A stretch of 64,000 nucleotides of DNA from Gammaproteobacteria bacterium. Its GTDB lineage: Bacteria; Pseudomonadota; Gammaproteobacteria; Steroidobacterales; Woeseiaceae. The notes under the pieces are model-generated. The model ran no database searches, had not been told where the DNA came from, and worked only from the letters and a program-made list of their open reading frames with translations. The stretch is taken from the NCBI GenBank assembly GCA_029861535.1, contig JAOTZC010000001.1, forward strand, positions 62,001 through 126,000, given 5' to 3'. A program made the position numbers and the translations under genes. This document shows, piece by piece, positions 9,592 to 17,836 of the stretch; within the stretch, counting starts at the first letter, position 1, and each line of letters opens with the position of its first letter.

Positions 9592-10295
9592 CCCGCCAAT
9601 AACGCCTCCCAGTTTGACGTGCTGAAATGTAACATGGGATTGATCGTACAAATTTTTTTCAACGAGCGGTGCAATCGATTTAGGGTTTCTTGCTGCCACG
9701 GGCCAGGTTCCTTCAGGCAACCCTTGTCAAAGTCCAACATCCATAGTTTGTCGTTGTCGTCGATCTGAATGTTGTAAGCGTTCATGTCTGCATGATAAAC
9801 GCCGGCTTCGTGGAACTCGTGTATCGCAGCGCCGATCGAGGCCCAAAAGTCTGCATTTCGCGCAGCCTCGGCGATGACTGTCGATAGTGGCCGGACCTTT
9901 GGAATGGTGACGGTAATCAAGTCGGCCGTATAGAACGTACCCCGGCGCTGATAGCGCGCGGCAGCCGGGCGCGGTACGCGCAGATCAAACTCAGCCATTT
10001 TTGCCAATAGACGCCATTCCGCAAATGACCGCGTTTCATTTTCACCGGTCCAGAAATAATGGTAGCGCACGATCTTGCCGATCAGCCCGCCGCGGCGGTA
10101 GCGGCGCAAAACAAACTGGCGCGGTACATTGCCAACCAGCATCGTATTTCCGCGGCCTCCGGAACCCATTTCGCCAGTCAGCTGCTCTGCGTGCGCCCAA
10201 CCCTGCGGCACAAAGTGACTCGCCGATATCTGGCTGATAATGGCCCGATCGTATAGGATGGCGCCGGTCGCGGTTCTTTCGACGGTTTCGGTCAA
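9564..10295 (-). CDS. kdkA: 3-deoxy-D-manno-octulosonic acid kinase KdkA
   Basis: A 243-aa RIO/lipopolysaccharide-kinase-fold enzyme that phosphorylates a single Kdo residue on lipid A, as in Haemophilus and Vibrio. Motifs: GRGNT (nucleotide loop), RYRRGGLIGK, the catalytic loop VYHADMNAYNI and the metal-binding MLDFDKG. The start is TTG at 10295, supported by AAGGA nine bases upstream; no in-frame ATG gives a full-length protein. Its presence suggests an inner core with one phosphorylated Kdo. It converges on lpxL (28 bp overlap) and diverges from the GT9 gene, with about 32 bp between the two starts. Confidence 0.93.
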   Translation of the reverse strand: MTETVERTATGAILYDRAIISQISASHFVPQGWAHAEQLTGEMGSGGRGNTMLVGNVPRQFVLRRYRRGGLIGKIVRYHYFWTGENETRSFAEWRLLAKMAEFDLRVPRPAAARYQRRGTFYTADLITVTIPKVRPLSTVIAEAARNADFWASIGAAIHEFHEAGVYHADMNAYNIQIDDNDKLWMLDFDKGCLKEPGPWQQETLNRLHRSLKKICTINPMLHFSTSNWEALLAGYFAASRSA

Positions 10296-10327
10296 CGTAC
10301 CCGTTCCTTGTTATCGATTTTTCTCAA

Positions 10328-11377
10328 TTGTTCTCCCAATCCGAAGCTCCGAACATTTGCCTCATTCGTCTTTCTGCGATCGGCGACACCTGCCATGCTT
10401 TGGCAGTTGTTCGAAACCTCGCCGATAACTGGCCCGATGCGCGCATAACGTGGGTGATTGGTAAGACTGAGGCATCGCTGCTCGGTGATATTTCCGGCGT
10501 CGAGTTTATCATTTTCGATAAATCGAAAGGCGGCGAGGCGTATCGCGATTTTCGTCGTGTGATGAAGGACAAAAAATTCGATGTTGCGTTATGCATGCAC
10601 GCGTCGATGCGAGCAAACCGACTTTGTCGTCTGATACCGGCGCCAGTACGCCTTGGCTTTGATTTCAAACGTGCGCGAGATTTTCAATGGTTGTTTACGA
10701 ATAAGCGTATTCCTGCTGCGTCATACGAACATGCGCTCGACGCTATGATGGGATTTGCGCGGTTCATTGGCGCAAAACCGACGCCCCTTCGCTGGGACAT
10801 TCCCTTGAGCGAAGCGGAGCGGGGGTTCGGCACGAAGCACTGCGACCAGCCGACCTTGGTCATCAGCCCCTGCAGCAGTCAGCGAAACCGCAACTTTCGC
10901 AATTGGCCGGCGGACAGATTTGCTGAAGTTGCAAAGTACGCACAATCCAACCACGGTGCCCGCATAGTACTGACCGGCGGCAACAGCGACGTCGAGCGTG
11001 ACTACGGGCGGGCGATTAGCGATCAAATGGGTTCAGCTGTTTCTAATCTGATTGGCCAGACAACGCTGAAGCAATCGCTGGCCGTATTTGCGGCATCCGA
11101 CTTGTTGCTATGCCCGGATTCGGGACCCGCGCATATGGCAACAGCCGTGGGGACGCCGGTCGTCGGCCTTTATGCCACGTCGAATCCGCTGCGCACAGGG
11201 CCATATATTTCGCGACAACTCATCGTAAACCGCTACCCGGATGCGCTGCAGAAATTCTTAGGCAAGACTGTCGATCAAGTGCGCTGGGGACAGCGTGTAC
11301 GCAGCCCAAAGGCAATGGACTTGATTCAGGTTGCGGATGTTGTCGAAAAAATTGATGGCGTATTTGGCGCGAATTGA
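10328..11377 (+). CDS. Glycosyltransferase family 9 (heptosyltransferase-like)
   Basis: A 349-aa GT-B enzyme of the ADP-heptose:LPS heptosyltransferase family. The N-terminal NICLIRLSAIGD motif starts almost at residue 9. The C-terminal half has ISPCSSQRNRNFRNWP, the donor-site LCPDSGPAHMATAVGTPVVGLYA motif and NPLRTGPY. It probably adds a heptose or related sugar to the inner core. WaaC (heptosyltransferase I) is a candidate, because waaF is present and no other waaC is in the window, but this group also sits beside kdkA with unassigned specificity. The assigned start is TTG 10328 without a convincing Shine-Dalgarno, so the first residues are uncertain. Confidence 0.87.
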   Translation: MFSQSEAPNICLIRLSAIGDTCHALAVVRNLADNWPDARITWVIGKTEASLLGDISGVEFIIFDKSKGGEAYRDFRRVMKDKKFDVALCMHASMRANRLCRLIPAPVRLGFDFKRARDFQWLFTNKRIPAASYEHALDAMMGFARFIGAKPTPLRWDIPLSEAERGFGTKHCDQPTLVISPCSSQRNRNFRNWPADRFAEVAKYAQSNHGARIVLTGGNSDVERDYGRAISDQMGSAVSNLIGQTTLKQSLAVFAASDLLLCPDSGPAHMATAVGTPVVGLYATSNPLRTGPYISRQLIVNRYPDALQKFLGKTVDQVRWGQRVRSPKAMDLIQVADVVEKIDGVFGAN

Positions 11378-11446
11378 CGATCAGCCAAGCGAATAACGCG
11401 CTAGCATCACTGAATCGCTGCAAACAGCAGTTCGGTTCAACCCAAG

Positions 11447-12118
11447 ATGGAAGAAAATACATCCGAATATTCAGTGGCTGAGGAGATCGCACACGCCGTC
11501 AGCCATGGGGCAGGCGTTATTCTCAGTATTGCCGGCCTCTCGTGGATGCTGTATCTGTCAATCGGTACAGCCGATCCGTGGCGAATTGCTGCAAGTTCCG
11601 TCTACGGTTTCAGCATGATCGCGTTGTTTCTCTCGTCCACGCTGTATCACGCACTGCACAGGTCTCCGAACAAACATATTTACAAACTGCTGGATCATTG
11701 TGCGATTTATCTTCTAATCGCAGGCACCTATACGCCGTTTTTGCTTGTCGCGCTCCGCAGCAGCACCGGCTGGTGGTTATTTGGCATTATCTGGTCACTG
11801 GCAACCGCTGGAATATTGACCAAGCTATGGTTTCGACACAGATACCCGCGAGTGTCCCTGGCCGGGTATCTGTTCATGGGTTGGCTGGTTGTGATCGCCG
11901 CGCCGCAGGTCGCGGATGCAATCGGCCCCAATGGCATGGGATGGTTGATCGCTGGCGGCGCTAGTTACACCATTGGTGCCGTGTTCTACGCGGCCGATCG
12001 GGTGATTTTCAATCACGCCATCTGGCACCTTTTTGTGCTTGCTGGCGGCATTTGCCATTTTCTTGCCGTCGTCTGGTACGTTTTGCCGTTACAGCCCGCG
12101 CTGACTATTAGCAGCTAG
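11447..12118 (+). CDS. Hemolysin III / TrhA family membrane protein (PAQR-like)
   Basis: A 223-aa seven-helix membrane protein. The family hallmarks are EEIAHAVSHGAGV at the N-terminus, SSTLYHALHRSP (after helix 2), LDHCAIYLLIAGTYTPF and the C-terminal FNHAIWHLFVLAGGICHF. The conserved Ser, Asp and three His residues (YH, DH, WHLF..H) form the putative metal site of the CREST/PAQR superfamily. Its role in bacteria is membrane-fluidity or energy related rather than proven haemolysis. It converges on waaF. Confidence 0.92.
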   Translation: MEENTSEYSVAEEIAHAVSHGAGVILSIAGLSWMLYLSIGTADPWRIAASSVYGFSMIALFLSSTLYHALHRSPNKHIYKLLDHCAIYLLIAGTYTPFLLVALRSSTGWWLFGIIWSLATAGILTKLWFRHRYPRVSLAGYLFMGWLVVIAAPQVADAIGPNGMGWLIAGGASYTIGAVFYAADRVIFNHAIWHLFVLAGGICHFLAVVWYVLPLQPALTISS

Positions 12119-12167
12119 CACTGTCGGTGCGGTTGGCTGAGTGCGAGACATAAAAGAGCCTTGCGCA

Positions 12168-13172
12168 TCAAGCCGTGCGGCGACAAATTGCTCCGTATAC
12201 GGATTCCGGCCGAATCTCTTTCAGGCAGCGTAAGTGTCCAAGCGGGCATTCACGTTCGAAACACGGACTGCAGTCCAGATCAAGGTAATGAATGTCGCGA
12301 CTGTCCGTCAGCGGCGGCGTGAACTTTGGCGTTGACGAGCCGTAGATTGCGTGCGTGTGCGTGCCAACAGCAGCGGCAATGTGCATCAGGCCCGAGTCAT
12401 TGCTGACGGCCTGCTGAGCGAATGCCAACAAATCGATAACATCGGCGAGTGAGGTCTTGCCGCAGATATTGATCGCGTCGCTGACCCCCGCAATTTCTTC
12501 ACCGGCCGGATGATCCTTTTCCGAGCCGAGAATCCAGACACTGTACCTATCATTCGCAAGCTTGTTGGCAAGCTCGGCAAACTGATCGAGGGGCCAGCAT
12601 TTGGCAGGCCCATATTCGGCACCAGGCATAAACGCGACGACGGGCTTGGCGGTCGAAAGATTCAACTTGTCGATTACTGTCGCCTGATTGTCATGATCGA
12701 TTGCTAGCGTCGGATAGAGTATCTCAGGCGATGCCTCGCCCTGTTCGGTACCGAGCGCCACGAAGCGTTTGACAGTCTGGTCGAGCGCATCACGATCGAA
12801 CGGCCGCATATCGTTGATCAGCCAGTAACGCGATTCGCCACGATAACCGGTACGCCTCGGAATCTTCGCGAACCACGGTACCAGTGCCGCTTTCAATGAG
12901 CGTGGCAGAACGATTGCTCGATCGTAGCGGTCTTGTAACGCGCGACCGATCTTTCGTCGTTTGCTGAAACCCAGTTCGCCATGTCCTGTCTCTGCGGCAA
13001 TGCCGTCGCGAATTTCCGGCATCCTCGCGACAACCGGTAGCGACCAGCCCGGCGCTAACACGTCTAACGGCCGATTGGGCTCGCGACTTTTCAAGTGTTT
13101 GAATAAAGCGTTCGCCATGACCATGTCGCCAACCCACGATGGGCCGACAATCAGTGTCGCAGCCGTTGACAT
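12168..13172 (-). CDS. waaF: ADP-heptose--LPS heptosyltransferase II
   Basis: A 334-aa GT9 enzyme that adds the second L-glycero-D-manno-heptose to the LPS inner core. It begins ATLIVGPSWVGDMVMANALF, the standard WaaF N-terminus, and has RTGYRGESRYWLIND, FMPGAEYGPAKCWP and SNDSGLMHIAAAVGTHTHAIYGSS. The C-terminal DCSPCFERECPLGHLRCL Cys-rich tail is also typical. The gene starts 3 bp after the hldD stop, so hldD-waaF form an operon that makes and uses ADP-heptose. Confidence 0.96.
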   Translation of the reverse strand: MSTAATLIVGPSWVGDMVMANALFKHLKSREPNRPLDVLAPGWSLPVVARMPEIRDGIAAETGHGELGFSKRRKIGRALQDRYDRAIVLPRSLKAALVPWFAKIPRRTGYRGESRYWLINDMRPFDRDALDQTVKRFVALGTEQGEASPEILYPTLAIDHDNQATVIDKLNLSTAKPVVAFMPGAEYGPAKCWPLDQFAELANKLANDRYSVWILGSEKDHPAGEEIAGVSDAINICGKTSLADVIDLLAFAQQAVSNDSGLMHIAAAVGTHTHAIYGSSTPKFTPPLTDSRDIHYLDLDCSPCFERECPLGHLRCLKEIRPESVYGAICRRTA

Positions 13173-13175
13173 TTT

Positions 13176-14117
13176 TTAGCCGGCGATTTCGTCGAGATAA
13201 TTTGGCACACCCTGCTCGACCGGCCGGAATTCGACGTCACAACCGCTAGCGCGAAGCGCGGCGAGATCCGCTTGCGTGTAACTCTGATACGCGCCCTTTA
13301 GGTGTTCCGGGAGCGGGATATAACAAATTTTGCCGCGTCCGTGCCAGCCGAGTACCGCATTCGCAACATCGTTGAATGTCTGCGCGTTGCCGGTACCGGC
13401 ATTGAAGATACCGGATACATCCGGGTGGTCCAGAAACCACAGATTGACCGCACAGATATCGTCAACGTAGACAAAATCGCGCATCTGCTCGCCGTCGCCG
13501 TAGCCGTCGGCGCCCTCGAACAAACGTACCTCGCCATCGTCTTGCACTTGATTGTTGAAATGCCAGGCGACGCTCGCCATAGAGGCTTTGTGCTGCTCGC
13601 GAGGTCCGTAAACATTGAAATATCGCAAGCCGACAACCTGGCTGTCCAGATTGCTCGCAACGCGCCGCACGTAGCGATCGAACTGCAGCTTGGAATAGCC
13701 GTAGATGTTTAATGGTCTTTCGTTATCGGGATGCTCGTTGAATGTTGTCGACGTGCCATAGACGGCGGCCGACGATGCGTAAATGTACGGAATCCGATTG
13801 TCGAGACAATGGTGTAAAAGCGCTCGCGAATAACTGTAGTTATTGCGCATCATGTAACGACCGTCCCATTCGGTCGTTTCCGAACACGCTCCTTGATGAA
13901 GTATCGTTTTGATGCCTGACACAAAGCTCGAGTCGTCCATTCGCTTTAGGAATTCGTATCTATCAAGGTAGTCCGCGATCGCAAGCTCAGAGATATTGAT
14001 GAACTTATGGCCGTCACTGAGATCGTCAACGACGACGACATCGTTATGGCCACGCTTGATCAGGTCACGAACCAGATTACTGCCGATAAAACCGGCACCG
14101 CCGGTGACGATGTGCAC
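13176..14117 (-). CDS. hldD: ADP-L-glycero-D-manno-heptose 6-epimerase
   Basis: A 313-aa short-chain dehydrogenase-type epimerase. The N-terminal Rossmann loop is VTGGAGFIGSN (about 4-14), and the active-site YGYSKLQFDRYV supplies the Tyr-x-x-x-Lys pair. It also has RYFNVYGPREQHKASMASVAWHFN (split by the usual substrate loop) and YTQADLAALRASG near the end. It inverts C6 of ADP-D-glycero-manno-heptose to produce the donor used by WaaF. It lies 11 bp downstream of the CHCC zinc-finger gene and 3 bp upstream of waaF. Confidence 0.97.
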   Translation of the reverse strand: MHIVTGGAGFIGSNLVRDLIKRGHNDVVVVDDLSDGHKFINISELAIADYLDRYEFLKRMDDSSFVSGIKTILHQGACSETTEWDGRYMMRNNYSYSRALLHHCLDNRIPYIYASSAAVYGTSTTFNEHPDNERPLNIYGYSKLQFDRYVRRVASNLDSQVVGLRYFNVYGPREQHKASMASVAWHFNNQVQDDGEVRLFEGADGYGDGEQMRDFVYVDDICAVNLWFLDHPDVSGIFNAGTGNAQTFNDVANAVLGWHGRGKICYIPLPEHLKGAYQSYTQADLAALRASGCDVEFRPVEQGVPNYLDEIAG

Positions 14118-14128
14118 GCCCGCTACCC

Positions 14129-14356
14129 TTATTCGTCGTCAGACAAGAAGTATTGCGCGCCGCAATACGGGCACTTGGCCTCACCGGTTTCCTCAACCGG
14201 CAAGTACACCTTTGGATGGGAATTCCACAGATACATGCCCGGCATCGGACAGGACAAGGGCAGGTCTTTCATTCGTACCTGGTACTTGTGCTGTGCGTTG
14301 GCCGGGATCAGATTTTGATCTACCGTTCCCGCTCTGGCTGCCACGATGTCCCTCAT
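14129..14356 (-). CDS. CHCC-type zinc-finger protein
   Basis: A 75-aa protein whose C-terminal half fits the zf-CHCC family (related to mitochondrial NDUFS6): LPLSCPMPGMYLWNSHPKVY, then CPYCGAQYFL, giving the Cys-His-Cys-Cys ligand set. The N-terminal 27 residues are less typical, so a later start is possible. In many gammaproteobacteria this gene sits beside ilvE and the waa genes. Here it lies between glnE and hldD with no ilvE. Function in bacteria is unclear. Confidence 0.88.
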   Translation of the reverse strand: MRDIVAARAGTVDQNLIPANAQHKYQVRMKDLPLSCPMPGMYLWNSHPKVYLPVEETGEAKCPYCGAQYFLSDDE

Positions 14357-14402
14357 CGAGAATGAAAAGAGAGCGAATTATACGTTCGTTGTCGCAAGCC
14401 GG

Positions 14403-17312
14403 CTATGACTCGAACGCCTGCTCCCAGGCCAGCACCACTGTGGCGCGCTCCTCGGTGAAGTCGTCGGCGGCGACCAGCGGCTCCTCGTCGTTAAGTACCA
14501 AATGATGCTGGCGAAGTCGGAAAATACGATATATGTCCTGCAGCGCGGCGGCAGTGTCGGGCGTCACGATGCCGCTGGCGGCCAGTGCGTCCAGTTGCCG
14601 GATATTGTCCGTGAATTCGAACACCGAAGGCTCTGTCGCAGCGTGACTCAGTACAAGGTATTGCACCAGAAATTCAATATCACCGATGCCCCCGACTCCC
14701 TGCTTGAGGTCAAAGACCGCGACGTCGCTGCGATCGAGTTCCTTGCGCATGCGCGCTCGCATCGACAGCACGTCGTCTTTCAACGTGTCCCGCTTCACGC
14801 GCTGCGTTAGCGTATCGGCGCGAATGCGCTCGAACTCCTTTGCGAGCTCTTCGCTGCCCGCGACAGCACGGGCACGCAGCAACGCCTGATGTTCCCAGGT
14901 CCACGCATTTTCTTCCTGGTACCGTTCGAACGCATCGGTACTGGTCACGAGCAGGCCCTTGCGGCCGCTCGGTCGTAGGCGCGTGTCGATCTCGTACAGA
15001 GCGCCTGTCGTCGTACGTGTCGTCAGGAAATGCACCAGGCGGCGAACCAATCGGGAGAAAAACATCGAATTGTCGAGCGGCCGGCTGCCGTCGGTTAGCT
15101 GTGCCTTACCGCGTGAGTCGTGCAGAAAAACAATGTCGAGATCGGACCCATATGACAGCTCGAGGCCACCGAGTTTGCCGTAGGCAATAACGCCGAATCC
15201 AGCCGTTCGCGATTCGCCGTCGATCTCGTAGCGCGGAACGCCATGCTTCGACGTTAAATCTTTCCATGCGACTGCAAGCGCATGTTCGAGTACTGTCTCT
15301 GCGAGAAACGTCAGGCTGTCGCTGACCTTCATGATGGGTAGCTCGCCACTAAAGTCGGCAACCGCCACCCGAAACATATTGCCACGCTGAAATTGTGCCA
15401 GCAGTTCCATGTGCTGCTCGCTGTCCAGGTTGGCGCCAATACCGCCCAAACCATCGTCGAAACCCGACAGGTGCTCGTCGAGCTCGGTCTTCAGTTCGCC
15501 TTTGCTCATCGGCCCGGTGAGCAATCGTGGGTCCAACAATTCGTCGAGCAGAACCGGGAAGCGTGCGAGCTCATCCGTGATGTAGGCGCTACGCTCGCAC
15601 AGACTGACGAGTCGCTCAGCGGCAAGTCGGTTTTCATTTAGTAGCGCGAGATACGCGCTACGACGCAGCACCCGTTCGATGACCTGCAGACTGCGCGCAA
15701 CGGCGAGCGCCGGATGTTGCCGCTCCCTCGCAAGCGTCAGTAAACGGCAAACAAACGTTTGTAGGCGTACGCTTGCGACCGTACCGATCTTGCGAGTCGT
15801 CGGCGCGTCGCGGAAAGTAATGACATGCTTCGCGACGACAGCGGCATCTCGGAAGTCGAACTTCTCGAGGGCCTGTTGCCACTCGGCGGCCCCTGCCGCG
15901 GCGCCCCATAGCTCGCTGAGACGCTGTTCTACTGTCTGATCATCGGCGGCGCTACTGCCTCGAAACGCAATACGGTTGAATTGCTGCGATACGAATCGTC
16001 TATGCCGCTCAAGCTCGTCTGTAAGCACATCCCAATTTGGAACTTCCATTGCAAAACACAGCCTTGCGCGATCTTGTTCGTCATCCGGCAGTTCGTGGGT
16101 CTGTTTGTCATGTGCGGCCTGCATAAGATTTTCGAGACGGCGTAAGAACAGATATGCCGCGGTGAGTCCATCTGCCGCGTGCTGGCTAATGCCTTTAGCG
16201 TCGACGAGTAATGGCAACACGGATAATAATGACGGTGATTGGAGCTCCAGCCGCCTGCCACCGCGGACAAGCTGCAGCGATTGCACGATGAATTCGATTT
16301 CGCGAATTCCCCCAGGCCCGAGTTTGATATTTTGCGCCAACTCTCGCTGCTTCACTTCAGTTGAGATCATGGCGTGCATCTCACGCAAGGCCTCGAATAC
16401 CCCGTAGTCGAGATAGCGCCGGTACACGAACGGCTGTATCAAATTTTCGAACAGATCTCGCTGAACGTTGGCCTCCGGGCGTGCGCCGACAATGCGCGCT
16501 TTGATGTAGGCATATCGCTCCCACTCGCGGCCATGCTGCAGAAGGTAGGCTTCGAGCGCCGCAAAGCTGACGACGGGTGGCCCGCTGTCGCCGAACGGCC
16601 GCAGACGTGTGTCCGTGCGAAAGACAAAACCATCCGCCGTGACTTCATCGAGCAATGCAATGACGTATCGCGAAATTCGATCAAAGTACTGTTGTGCATG
16701 CAGCTGCTTCTGCCCATCACTAACGCCGTCTCTTGGATACGCGAAAATAATGTCAATGTCCGATGAAAAATTCAGCTCATGACCACCGAGCTTGCCCATG
16801 CCAATGATGACCATCGGCACTAACGTGCCATTGTCATCGCGAAGCTGACCGAAACGTTTTGGCATTTGTCGTACGGCATATTCGCTCGCCCCACGCAACA
16901 GTTGGTCCGCCACGTCCGACAGCGCCTCCAAGGTCTCAGAAACACTCGCGTCGCCGACGATGTCGCGCCACAGAATGTGCGTTAACTGTCGATTGCGCTC
17001 GCGTCGCAGGCTGGCCTTGGCTTCTGCCAGTGACGCGTCGCTCGTGCCAAAATCGTCCGCAAAGCGCGCCAACGCGTCACCGTCGGGCGCTTGATGAAAT
17101 GTCGCAAGCTTGTCACCGAGCGTCGCCCAGTTGCGCAGCAATACGCCGGCAGCGAACTCGCTACAGGCGACGACTCGGGCCAGATCGGGCAGGTCCGCCG
17201 CGGCTGGCGCGGCGTAACTCTCACACAAGCGATCGAACCAGCGAATTGTCGTCGCCTGTAGCGCCGTTGGCAGCGAATCGATAACGGAATTGATGGTAGC
17301 GGAAAGTTTCAT
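14403..17312 (-). CDS. glnE: Bifunctional glutamine synthetase adenylyltransferase/adenylyl-removing enzyme
   Basis: A 969-aa protein from ATG 17312 (a TTG six codons upstream is possible, but neither has a strong Shine-Dalgarno). Both nucleotidyltransferase domains are intact. The N-terminal adenylyl-removase has GMGKLGGHELNFSSDIDIIF and the C-terminal adenylyltransferase has YGKLGGLELSYGSDLDIVFL, with GPGGIREIEF and GVGGIGDIEF as the repeated follow-up motifs. It controls glutamine synthetase by reversible adenylylation in response to PII. It is followed at 46 bp by the zinc-finger gene, then hldD-waaF. Confidence 0.96.
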   Translation of the reverse strand: MKLSATINSVIDSLPTALQATTIRWFDRLCESYAAPAAADLPDLARVVACSEFAAGVLLRNWATLGDKLATFHQAPDGDALARFADDFGTSDASLAEAKASLRRERNRQLTHILWRDIVGDASVSETLEALSDVADQLLRGASEYAVRQMPKRFGQLRDDNGTLVPMVIIGMGKLGGHELNFSSDIDIIFAYPRDGVSDGQKQLHAQQYFDRISRYVIALLDEVTADGFVFRTDTRLRPFGDSGPPVVSFAALEAYLLQHGREWERYAYIKARIVGARPEANVQRDLFENLIQPFVYRRYLDYGVFEALREMHAMISTEVKQRELAQNIKLGPGGIREIEFIVQSLQLVRGGRRLELQSPSLLSVLPLLVDAKGISQHAADGLTAAYLFLRRLENLMQAAHDKQTHELPDDEQDRARLCFAMEVPNWDVLTDELERHRRFVSQQFNRIAFRGSSAADDQTVEQRLSELWGAAAGAAEWQQALEKFDFRDAAVVAKHVITFRDAPTTRKIGTVASVRLQTFVCRLLTLARERQHPALAVARSLQVIERVLRRSAYLALLNENRLAAERLVSLCERSAYITDELARFPVLLDELLDPRLLTGPMSKGELKTELDEHLSGFDDGLGGIGANLDSEQHMELLAQFQRGNMFRVAVADFSGELPIMKVSDSLTFLAETVLEHALAVAWKDLTSKHGVPRYEIDGESRTAGFGVIAYGKLGGLELSYGSDLDIVFLHDSRGKAQLTDGSRPLDNSMFFSRLVRRLVHFLTTRTTTGALYEIDTRLRPSGRKGLLVTSTDAFERYQEENAWTWEHQALLRARAVAGSEELAKEFERIRADTLTQRVKRDTLKDDVLSMRARMRKELDRSDVAVFDLKQGVGGIGDIEFLVQYLVLSHAATEPSVFEFTDNIRQLDALAASGIVTPDTAAALQDIYRIFRLRQHHLVLNDEEPLVAADDFTEERATVVLAWEQAFES

Positions 17313-17358
17313 TGCCCGGAGTCTAACCAAAAATCCACCGTCTTCACGGGTTACACTG

Positions 17359-17835
17359 ATGTTTATGGCGGACGCGAAGCATCTTCTTATCGTTTATCAC
17401 ACGCAATCTGGCTCGACATCGAGGATGGCTGACGCTGTGATCAATGGTGCGAATCATCCGGACGTGGATGACGTCGATGTGCGCGTTCGAACTGCGCTGG
17501 AAGCAGATGCTGACGACTTGCTCTGGTGTGACGGTTTTCTCCTCGGCACACCTGAAAACTTCGGCTACATGAGCGGAGCCATGAAGTTTTTCCTCGATCG
17601 CGTCTATTATCCCTGTGAGGGCAAGATCGACGGCAAACCGTACGCGATGTTTATCCGTGCCGGTAATGACGGCAGCGGCGCTATGTCGAGTCTACGACGT
17701 ATCCTGACGGGGCTTTCGGTTCGCGAGGTACAAGAACCGGTCTTGATTGTCGGCGACTTCGATGAGTCGCGGCTCGCGGAGTGTGAGGAGTTGGGATTAA
17801 CGCTCGCCGCAGGCCTGGAAGCCGGCGTCTTCTGA
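17359..17835 (+). CDS. Flavodoxin-like / NAD(P)H-dependent reductase family protein
   Basis: A 158-aa flavodoxin-fold protein. The phosphate-binding loop is YHTQSGSTSRMADAV near the N-terminus, and GTPENFGYMSGAMKFFLDRVYYPC supplies the isoalloxazine side. The frame is open further upstream into the glnE 5' end, but ATG 17359 places the first beta strand (HLLIVYH) correctly. It probably binds FMN in the cytosol; no partner or substrate can be inferred. Its stop is 1 bp from the stop of the convergent GGDEF-EAL gene. Confidence 0.82.
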   Translation: MFMADAKHLLIVYHTQSGSTSRMADAVINGANHPDVDDVDVRVRTALEADADDLLWCDGFLLGTPENFGYMSGAMKFFLDRVYYPCEGKIDGKPYAMFIRAGNDGSGAMSSLRRILTGLSVREVQEPVLIVGDFDESRLAECEELGLTLAAGLEAGVF

Positions 17836-17836
17836 C

